A DNA stretch of 64,000 nucleotides from Heterohyrax brucei. Lineage: Eukaryota; Chordata; Mammalia; Hyracoidea; Procaviidae. The position numbers and the translations under genes are program-made. Position 1 is the stretch's first letter. Each line of letters begins with the position of its first letter. The stretch is taken from the NCBI GenBank assembly GCA_028571685.1, contig CM053142.1, forward strand, positions 68,287,296-68,351,295. Reading direction: 5' to 3'. Shown here one piece after another: positions 56,301 to 64,000 of this stretch. The notes under the pieces are model-generated. The model made no database searches and had not been told where the DNA came from. It saw only the letters and a list, made by a program, of their open reading frames with translations.

Positions 56301-59300
56301 TGTCATCACTTCAAGGCAAAAGCAGACTCCCAGTAAGCCCCACCTCTCAATGCCTGCTGCACAAATCTACCCAGATGGAACACACCCCTAGTGATAAGCA
56401 AGGCTGCTGACATGATTTTACCATTTTTACTGAACTTCTTTCTGGCCCTAGAAACTAAAATTACTTTTTAAGTGATAATTATTAATAAAATGGCGACAAC
56501 TGCTTATTACGTGCTGACCACTACACCCAAAATCCATTGCCTTGTGTCAATTCCAACTCATAACAACCCTGTAAGTCAGAACAGAACTACCTTAATAGGA
56601 TTTCCAAGGAGCAAACGGCAGATTTGAACTGCCGACCTTTCGGTGGGCTGCCATAGCTTGTAACTGCTGCACCACGGCTCCAAACACTGCATCAAGGACT
56701 TTCAACTGTATTACCTCAATCCTTACAACTCAAGCAATTGCTATCCCATTTCATAGGTGAAGAGGATCAGGGGCTTGCCCAAGGTTATAAGTATACTAAG
56801 TGGCACATGTGGGATTTGAACTGAGTAGATTCCAAGTATGCATTCCTCATCCCACTGCTTTCAAAAGCAGGAAAACAGACGAATTCCCAATTACACCTGT
56901 CCTTTGCATACCTATGTAACTGGTCTTCCCTCCAGGGGCACAACACATGTCCAGGATACGCTCGTGTTCCTGGGGTGCCAAGGCCATGACAGGTAGCATG
57001 CTGGAGGCTCCCTGTAACATGTAGTGCCCAGCCAGATACTCAGGAGTAGCACCTGTGGAGGAGGACCCACCTGTGACATGCTGGGACAGGGGCCAGGGAC
57101 CACAACAGGAGAGGCTACTAGGCAGGAGGCTTACCAATGGGAACCGAAGAATCATATACCACTAGTCCAGTCTTTGACCACTTGCCCAGGGGATCCAGAT
57201 TAACTCCACGGTTAATTAGAGCCTGAAGATTAGGAAGATGAATTGAAAACTTCTGAGGCTTTCATGCTCAGAAAGAGACATAAAACAGTCCCAGTTGTAG
57301 GCCTGAGGCACTACAACTCTTGGAGCTCTTACTCAGAACACAATCATTTCAGACTCACCCAGTTTCTTTCCCTCCCACCCCATGATGTCCTTTTCGTCAG
57401 ACTCCTAACTCAAAACCTTAACTCCATCACAATGAGCAAATTCTCAGCTCCTATCCTGTACTTCCTGAAAATGTCCTCTCATTTTGCAATACACAGCCCC
57501 TTCATCACCCTAAAATTTAACTCTTGATTAAAGCATATTGAAAATAATCACTGGGTTATCTTCATACCAGGAAATACACTAACACAGAACCCCAACACTG
57601 GCTTTAACCTGGGGCCCCTGGACCCCTTGAAATAAATTATTACTTATGAAAATATGTATTTCCCGGGGGCAGAAATCACCACTTTCACCTGGTTCTCAGT
57701 GTTTTAAAAAGCAAACAACTCCCTCAAGTTTCTTTCTAAGGCTGTGTTTTCACCCTGATCTCAACTCTGTCACAGGGATCAGAGGTTGGAAGGATGGAGT
57801 TCCATGCCACAGAGGTCCTAAGCCATGGGCCTGTAAGGCCGACCCAGCATGACACCAGGCCACCCTGGGTTTGCCTCCTGTGATCCTCCTGCGTTACCAA
57901 GAAAGGCTTAGGTACTAACAGCCCATCCAGTCAGGCTAGGGTAGGGGAATCCAAGCCTCAGATCCCACCCTCACCTGAGCAAGGTCCCGGCGCCGGGTTT
58001 TCAAGGTATTGGTTCGGAGAGTGATGGGCCGAGGCACCTCGTTAGCTTCTAAGAACTCTACCAGCTGAGGAAAGAAGATGGTGAGTTGGCTAAGCTCAGT
58101 CAGAAGACAGCAAGGAGGCTGGCTGCCTTCTTTACGTCGACTAAGAGATGAGAAACAAAAACAGAAGAGAGGTTAGACTAACAGTACCTCAGACAGAGGG
58201 AACAGGTCCATGAGTTTGCCAAGCAGGAAGTCTCCATAGGAGTAGTAAGTGGCCAGGTCCTTCTGAAGCCGGTTTAGATATTCAGAGCGAGACCGACCTT
58301 CCTCCCGCTGAATGCTAAAATTCCGCAGCACTCCCACTATATCCTGGATCCGTCTGTGAACTTGCTGAAGGTCTGGAGCCTGGGCACGTAGGCCTGTTAA
58401 GGAACTGTTTTATACTGCTCTTAAAAAAACTAATTGCCGTTGAGTCGACTGCAACTCACAGTGACACTACAAGACAGAGTAGAATTGCCCTTAGAGAGTT
58501 TCAAAGGAGCACCTGGTGGATTCCAACCATCAACCTTTTGGTTCTTTGTAGTAGCATTTAATCATTATGACACCAGGGTCTGGGCCTGGAAATCGTCCCC
58601 CAAAGCACCTTTATCCCTACCCTTCATCCTGCAATAGAAGGATATCCTGCTCCACCTCCCCAGCAGGGGGCAGTATAAATGGCTCCTCCTCATTCACATT
58701 GATTTGCAGGCCCCCATCCATCTCATCATCCTTTATTGGGCCTGACTCAGATGGCACTTTTTCCTTTTCCTCCTCTTCATCACTTTCCTCTTCACTCCAC
58801 TGGCCTCTAGAAACAGGTCCAGAAAAAGATGATCCGTAGGGCAAAACAGCCTCTCCTCCATCCTCACTGCTACTTGCCACCCACCTCCCCTCCTTCCAGC
58901 TACTGCCCACTTTCTACCCCAAGTTTACAAACTCACCCCATATCACCTTCCTGGGTCTTCTGCTTCTGAGCAGCCCTTTCAATGGGAAGCAACTGAAAAG
59001 AAACAAAAACCACAGATTCCAGCTCAAGGAGACCCCCTGGGTATCAGAGGAGAACTGTGCTCCATGTGCTGTCCAGTGGCTTCTCTTTTCAGATGTGGAT
59101 GGCTGCATCTTCCTTCTGTGGCCCCTCTGGGTAGATGAGAACCACCAGCCTTCTGGTTAGCAGCTGAGTGCCTTAACATTGTGTACCACCCTGGGGTGCC
59201 AAAAGGAGACTTGCAGCTGGTAGTGTGAAATCTGCCTTTCCACCATCCCATGGAGGCCTTTCTCTCCCTGTATTTTATTATTCTTTAGATACAAATGTAA

Positions 59301-61957
59301 TGCTTGCTGTCAGAAAGAAAGATGCTGAGAGAAATGAAAACTGACACAATGTGGAAACTAGGTGACAAATCAGAGCATTCAGTATACTGTTGTTCTTCCC
59401 TGTGAATTGCCTCTTCAGTAACAAAAAGCACTTCGTATTCAAGACAGATACAGACTATCTTTTGGTACCCATTTTATTGTTTTTTTCCTAGACTTCAGCT
59501 ATGTGTTTTCTATACGGCTAAAATGATTTTTTTCCATTCACACACCACAAGCATTTTAATAAAGATTAACTTACCATATGCATGAACCGTAATGTATATT
59601 AGGTATTATGGAAGTTTCCCAATTTTGAGGGTATTTTTACCCCTGTGGTGCCCCCAAAACCAACAGTAGTAACTCTGTAGGGAGATGGGGTTGTGGAGGA
59701 AGGGTGCAAACACGGATACTGTTTTCACTCTACAGAATCATCTGTTATTCAAATTTTTCTAACACATAGTAGCTCTGTAATAAACAACTTATTGCACCTC
59801 AATAAGCAAATAGCAACATTTTGGTTTATCTTCATAAACACATTAATAAGCCAAAACACCATCCTTAGAAACAAAATTCTTCATAGAAGATACAATGCCC
59901 ACCGGGGAGGCCTACAAGCACCTACCTTACCACATCCAAATTCACACTGCTGAGTTCTAAACTGAGAGAGGACATGAGAAAGCTGAAATAGTGATGGAGC
60001 ACTAAATCCCTTTTTCTAGTCAGACTTACATTTGTCACTGAAGAAAAGTCTCAAGAACACAGATGTTAAAGGCAAGGATCCATTTCTGAATACCCATTCA
60101 ATCTCACCTCTTCATCTTCATCCTCATTTCCCTCCTCCAAGTCGGAGTCAGCTCCATAGTCATCCACCATATCCACATCACTGTCCTCAGAGTCCCAGAG
60201 GTCCCCCTGGTTCACCAAGTCATCATCTTCAGAATCTTCTTCATCCTCTTCTTCATCAGTGCTATGGGGTAGTGCTGGGCGCTTCCTGCCTTGAATGGCA
60301 TTAGATGGGGCTCCCTTCTTACCAGCTGTCTGGACAGTTCCTGCAGAGATAATATCTAAGAGTTTGAAAAATTCTAGACTAACAGCAGCTACACATCCCT
60401 GGAACCTGTACTTCTCACTAAAAATGTCTCTGGTTGTTCCTCTCACCCCAAATGTCAGCAAGTCCTTCCCCACCCAGCGCACAGAGGGCTCCTCATATAG
60501 CACCTAGCTATCTTCACCAACCTTTTTTTGGTAGCCTTTCAGGCAATGGCTTAGCCCCAGGAGATCTGTTAGACATAGGGGCTTCAGCAGGGCCCAATCT
60601 CCTCCTGGCTGCCCTGAAAAGATGTAAGAGGTCAGGAATTTAGAACGCACCTCCAGGTCCTGCCCTTCCCCATCACACTCAGACACAATGTGTGTCCCAA
60701 ACGAGCTTTCTCCAAGAGCCTATATGATGCGTCTTAAGATAAGCAGTATGAATTCAATCTAAGGGCAGACACCTACACTCACCTCTTTCTAGCTCGACTA
60801 GATAGCCTCTTGGAATTTTCATCACCATCTGTTTAAAAAAAAAAAAAGGAAAGCAGCAGAATAAGTTACTCAACAAATGAGAAATAACAATAGAAGAAGA
60901 AAAAAGTGGGAAGAACACACCAATTAAACAGAATAAATTATAACTCAATCCACAGTACTTTGCCAAGAGCTGGATTAAAAAAATGCAAAGGACATGAATG
61001 TGTTGTTTATCAACCAAATCTAAACTCAGCTTCCCTGCAGACTTAATGTTTCAATAGCATCAACATGCTATTAACAACTCAGATTCAAAGCATCTTTTCT
61101 TCCTTTCCTCAGTCACCAACTGTCCTAGATTCAACCCTCACAACTGATGTTTTTCAAACAATTTCCAGGAAATAAAAAAGTTAAATCTCAGATCTATCAC
61201 TTAACAACTGTATGTAAGCTACCCAGCCTTTCCATTTCCATTTTTTCAACTGTTAATGACCACCACAGTGTCTCCCTCGCAGGGCTCTCTTCAAAGTGAA
61301 GTGATATACCCAAAGGGTTTGGTATAGAGCCAGACACTTGCTAATACCTCCACGATCCACATGTTTCATCCAAAGCCTAATACAAACTACCTGTCCTGTT
61401 CTTCTCTCCCACCTGTCTGCATGCAGCCATCAAAGAGACCAGGCACCACTACCAAAACCAGGTGGCGGTATTTTCCCATCTCTAGCACTTCCACAGGTGT
61501 GACTGGCCCGTCTCCTTCCCAACTTCCACTTGCCAAAATATTTGTTTTTCAAAACTCAGCGTGAAAGATATCTTTTTTCCCTTACCTGCATAGGTCCCCT
61601 TCTTCTCTGAAGTTCCACAAGATTATACTGTACTTCCTCTTGCATAGATCCTTGTGTCCCTGTCTTATCCTTCCTAAGTTCTAAACTTGGATGACAGTGA
61701 CAATGTTTCATTCACTCTTAGCTCGTAACAACTGAGAAAGAAAGTTAGTCCGGATCCTCTAAAGGGAGACTTATAAAGAGGAAGGGCGTTATGGTGCAGA
61801 TGAAAAACTGGCTCCAAAGCTACGAGCCCGGGAGCCATGACTGACCCTTACCGGCAGGTAAGAATCTGGCGAGCTCTGTCTCAGCACCCTTTTGCTTTCG
61901 GGCTTTTCGGCCCGGCCCACGCTTTTCTTTCTTCGTAGGGTCCAACTTGCGCCCCAT
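53356..61957 (-). CDS. NOP2: NOP2 (NOL1, p120), 28S rRNA m5C methyltransferase, complete
   Basis: NOP2 is a nucleolar SUN-family enzyme that methylates a cytosine in 28S rRNA and is needed for 60S subunit assembly. Fifteen coding exons (minus strand) total 2451 nt, 816 aa, close to the shorter human isoform as I recall it. Order: basic nucleolar N terminus ([20 protein letters not shown]), long acidic region (about 100-235, with [12 protein letters not shown]), then the methyltransferase. SAM-binding CCAPGGK lies at about 390-396, motif IV DAPCSG with Cys461, and motif VI CTCS with Cys515 as the presumed nucleophile. The Lys/Ser-rich C-terminal tail (about 595-816) is one 668-nt exon with loose, repeated SQ/KK modules. 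All introns are GT-AG except one U12-type AT-AC intron (58645-58388). No break was found. Confidence 0.97.
54299..54457 (-). repeat. AfroSINE
   Basis: Minus copy in the NOP2 intron before the last exon: 'ctgtccagtcgggtccaact' to 'acccactacaccaccagggt'. Confidence 0.88.
54749..54781 (-). repeat. Polypyrimidine tract (CCT repeats)
   Basis: Tandem ccctcct on plus, so GGAGGGAGGAGGG on the NOP2-coding strand. It lies in the last NOP2 intron and has four-run G-quadruplex potential in the pre-mRNA. Confidence 0.7.
56480..56862 (-). repeat. MIR split by an AfroSINE
   Basis: MIR arms at 56480-56525 and 56683-56862 ('acctcaatccttacaactca', 'gcttgcccaaggttataagt') flank the SINE at 56526-56682. Confidence 0.62.
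56526..56682 (-). repeat. AfroSINE
   Basis: Minus copy: 'gtgtcaattccaactcataa' to 'taactgctgcaccacggctc'. Confidence 0.88.
58388..58645 (-). other. NOP2: U12-type AT-AC intron of NOP2 with SINE insertion
   Basis: The donor is ATATCCTT (58645-58638), the U12 consensus. The branch site is TTCCTTAAC (58404-58396), a perfect U12 match. The intron ends in AC at 58389-58388, eight bases beyond the branch-site motif. Splicing joins CAG G to GT GCC CAG, giving EQGAQAPD against human EQDAQAPD, in frame. No GT-AG pair does as well. The human p120 AT-AC intron was the founding model for the minor spliceosome. This intron is 258 nt, of which about 154 nt is an AfroSINE. Confidence 0.95.
58426..58579 (-). 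repeat. AfroSINE inside the U12 intron
   Basis: Full-length copy in the same orientation as NOP2. It lies between the donor and the branch site and leaves both untouched. Confidence 0.9.
59040..59201 (-). repeat. Diverged AfroSINE
   Basis: The head region is recognisable ('accagccttctggttagcag', 'ttgtgtaccaccctggggtg') but the body is diverged. It is an old copy in a NOP2 intron. Confidence 0.65.
59202..60107. other. NOP2 intron, no feature seen
   Basis: AT-rich intronic sequence between the exons starting at 58992 and ending at 60108. Nothing recognisable. Confidence 0.5.
61190..61345 (+). repeat. MIR
   Basis: Plus-orientation MIR core: 'agctacccagcctttccatt', 'aactgttaatgaccaccaca', 'gagccagacacttgctaata'. 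It lies in NOP2 intron 2. Confidence 0.55.
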
Positions 61958-62530
61958 TGTACTGCGGAAAAGAAAAACTGAAGAAGGCACAGTCCCACGT
62001 GTTGGAAGAGGAAGCGCAAAACGCAAACTTTATGTACTACGGTGGGGACCTGCACTGCCCCTACCAAAACCCTGCTCAGCACCCGCGACAGCCCTTTCAG
62101 GCCCGACCATCCCGCCCTGAGAGCCGTGTCCTGGGGTCCCACGTCATTTATACTGAGCTCCCTTCCCTACGCGCCAGGCCTGGTCGGTGCAGCCGCTCTT
62201 CTTTTCTCTAGACCCACTAGAAGCCTCCCCTCACCCGAAAGCGGGCTCACGCCGGATACACCCCTCGGTACCGGGCCCAACAATCCACGTGCACTCCGAA
62301 ACCAGCGATCAGTCACAGACCTCCGCGGAAACGCTTCGCGCAGGCGCAGAGCTCGCCTCGCGCCCCGCCTTTTCCGGTTGCTGCCAATCCGCCACTGGAC
62401 CCGGAACGCACGCTCACCGTGGGAACGCGCGCAGACGGGGCGGAGGTGCAGCCGGGGGGAACCCGAAACGGGACACGACAGCTCACGCCGGCCGAGGAGG
62501 AAGCAATGGTGACGCCACCATCCTTCGTTA
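61940..62530 (-). promoter_or_regulatory. NOP2: NOP2 CpG-island promoter
   Basis: CpG-dense sequence covers the ATG exon and the presumed noncoding exon 1 (about 62500-62418). No TATA box was seen. The sequence just above 62530 returns to AT-rich, so the island serves NOP2 only. Confidence 0.75.
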
Positions 62531-62839
62531 CCCGGCCTTCCTATCTCCGCCTCAAGGCAAATTTGAAGTTGAGAAGTTAGTGCCTGCAAACTACTCTCCT
62601 GCCCTGAGGCATAGCTGCTGGAAGCCTCTTCCTGGTGTCCTACCACCCTAAGTCTATAGATCATGGGACTTGCCTATCACTTCTACCCCCACTCTGATTA
62701 AGAAACCCACTTCCTTGTTACCCCATAGGTCACTGCTTGGCCCCATTCAGATAAGGTTCCCCTCTGCCTACGTTCACTTCTGGAGGGCAGGAGACATTTT
62801 GGTGTCACACAAAGCTACTTTAGCCTTCCGTCCCATGGA

Positions 62840-62972
62840 CAACAAACCCAAACTAAATCCACTGCTGTTGAGTAGAACTGCCTCGTATTTTCCAAGGAGT
62901 GCCTGGTGGATTTGAACTCCCGACTAAATTTTGGTTAACAGCTGTAGCACTTAACCACTACACCACTGCTCT
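62840..62972 (-). repeat. AfroSINE with internal deletion
   Basis: Minus copy: 'aaatccactgctgttgagta', then directly 'gaactgcctcgtattttcca'. The middle part is missing. It lies between NOP2 and CHD4. Confidence 0.83.
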
Positions 62973-63069
62973 CCACATAAACACCAAGTAGTGCTTATTA
63001 GGTCTCCAAAACTTTGAATTACTTTCACAGAACTGAAAAGCAGCCTTATTTTATACATGTCACTTGAAA

Positions 63070-63192
63070 CACCTGAGATCTTCCGAAAGACCACTCCCAT
63101 TAAAAATCCCGTGGTGTGACAATTCCATGAAACACATGGGGTCACCATGAGTCTGAATGGGCTGGGTGGACAAATGGTTTGGGTTTTATTTT
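63070..63192 (+). repeat. Diverged AfroSINE-like fragment
   Basis: 'atcttccgaaagaccactcc' and 'gtcaccatgagtctgaatgg' resemble a variant AfroSINE in plus orientation. It ends in 'ggtttgggtttta'. Confidence 0.5.
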
Positions 63193-63479
63193 AGACATGA
63201 GAAATCCACAGCCCAAAGGTTAGGCCACTTGCTAAAGGTCACAGCACTATTTAATGGTGTCACAGAGCATGATCCCTTGCAGTTTGAGCCTCCCATTTTC
63301 CACAGGTAGGTCACTTGATCAGAGCATATTAGACACCTCCTACAGATACATTAACATGGCTTTCATGGAGTATCAGAACACCAGTTAGCTCCTAGCTGTC
63401 AGTTACATTTTCCAGGGTTCCAACTGTCATACACACTTAGCCACCTGTACCTACACCCACACTGAACCAGAGCACTAAA

Positions 63480-64000
63480 ATACAAGGAAACCTTTATTTT
63501 TAATTTTCATCAAGAAATTTGCTGTGTTTTTTTATGCTTTTGGTTCTTTTACTCTTTTTTTTAGAATTTTTATTCCTTTATTTCGTTCTAGCCGCTCAGT
63601 GGCTGGAGCCGCTGGGTTCCTGGTATTAAAAAGATGCCAACAGAGGTAGCTGTGTCTCGCCCAGGGGCCCGGCCCACTCTGAATATCCCAAAAAAGGATT
63701 AAAAGAAAACACAAAATAAACCCAACAAAATAAAACCAAAAGGAAAAAGAAATTCAGATCATTTTCTTCAAGCCTGGCGGGAACCCACAACAGTTTGTGT
63801 GTAACAGACGTTACAGTGGGGAGAAGCCTGGGCCCAGACAAGGGCCAGCCCACCAGCTCCCTGCAGATGGCGCCGGCGCTACTGCTGCATGTCTCTCCAG
63901 CAGGAAGGGCACCGCTGCCCCTCACTCCCTCCCCTCCCTCAGTACAAGGGGGGCTGTTCCTTTACAACACGGAAGATGGGGCAGAAGAAAGGAGTCTCTC
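63480..64000 (-). other. CHD4: CHD4 3' UTR (partial), inferred
   Basis: CHD4 is the next gene in this orientation in the conserved mammalian order. The minus strand here is non-coding, with a GC-rich part followed by T-rich and A-rich parts and several AATAAA hexamers, which looks like a terminal 3' UTR. No coding exon of the NuRD remodeller is visible in the window. Confidence 0.68.
63568..63582 (-). terminator. CHD4: CHD4 polyadenylation signals
   Basis: Two AATAAA hexamers overlap this span on the minus strand (63582-63577 and 63573-63568). A third lies at 63498-63493. Which is used cannot be told from sequence. Confidence 0.6.

Larger units (their letters stand above)
53356..61961 (-). 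other. NOP2: Exon map of NOP2
   Basis: Coding exons in transcript order: 61961-61852 (ATG at 61957), 60828-60783, 60613-60522, 60340-60108, 58992-58947, 58804-58646, 58387-58188, 58064-57975, 57222-57135, 57052-56912, 56204-56065, 55939-55850, 55689-55567, 55448-55220, 54023-53356. The ATG exon begins four bases before the ATG, after a ccgcag acceptor, so a noncoding first exon lies upstream. The donor ACG/gtgagcg at 62418 is the best candidate for its end, with the start near 62500. Confidence 0.88.

Noticed and set aside
58617..58910. NOP2 exon appearing to run into a stop codon with no usable GT donor, suggesting a broken gene
   Set aside because: The donor is ATATCCTT of a U12 AT-AC intron. 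With it the frame is intact.
63626..63925. 99-codon minus-strand frame in the CHD4 region
   Set aside because: It contains T-rich 3' UTR-like sequence and polyadenylation hexamers downstream. No CHD4 protein similarity was recognised.

Overview
The window is mammalian nuclear DNA, almost certainly from an afrotherian and most likely an elephant. The organism call rests on two things: more than twenty copies of the tRNA-derived AfroSINE family on both strands (old, diverged copies beside young ones), and elephant-type LINE-1 3' ends. The gene order matches the human 12p13 housekeeping cluster: NCAPD2 (+), GAPDH (+), IFFO1 (-), NOP2 (-), then the 3' end of CHD4 (-). All gene calls were made by translating exons by eye and comparing them with the human proteins as I remember them. 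Every exon junction was checked for splice dinucleotides and reading phase.

Layout. Positions 1-6889 lie in an early NCAPD2 intron packed with SINE, LINE and LTR debris. Positions 6890-25562 hold 30 coding exons of NCAPD2 (condensin I subunit; roughly residues 43 to the stop). The second intron in the window carries SCARNA10 (U85 scaRNA), and a 5'-truncated antisense L1 sits in a later one. Positions 25563-30800 are intergenic: a decayed L1, a TA-flanked DNA transposon, a MER5-like element split by SINEs, and a tandem duplication just upstream of the GAPDH CpG island. GAPDH occupies about 30810-35325 and has 12 exons. IFFO1 runs on the minus strand from about 52750 down to a 3' end below 37176, tail to tail with GAPDH. 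NOP2 runs on the minus strand from a CpG-island promoter near 62500 down to 53356. Positions 63480-64000 look like the CHD4 3' UTR.

The genes are unrelated in pathway (mitotic chromosome condensation, glycolysis, nuclear intermediate-filament scaffold, rRNA methylation, chromatin remodelling). They form a compact block of broadly expressed genes with short spacers and CpG-island promoters. The coding sequences of GAPDH (333 aa), IFFO1 (561 aa) and NOP2 (816 aa) are complete and open.

The strongest observations are these. (1) NOP2 keeps the classical U12-type AT-AC intron of the p120 gene, with canonical donor, branch site and AC acceptor, and here it is enlarged by an AfroSINE. (2) The GAPDH block that is one 413-nt exon in human is four exons here (152+79+84+98 nt). 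(3) SCARNA10 is complete. (4) Two L1 copies have perfect target-site duplications. (5) A SINE-interrupted 178-bp tandem duplication lies upstream of GAPDH. (6) A nine-copy GC-box minisatellite fills most of one small IFFO1 intron. I did not find a wholly novel system.
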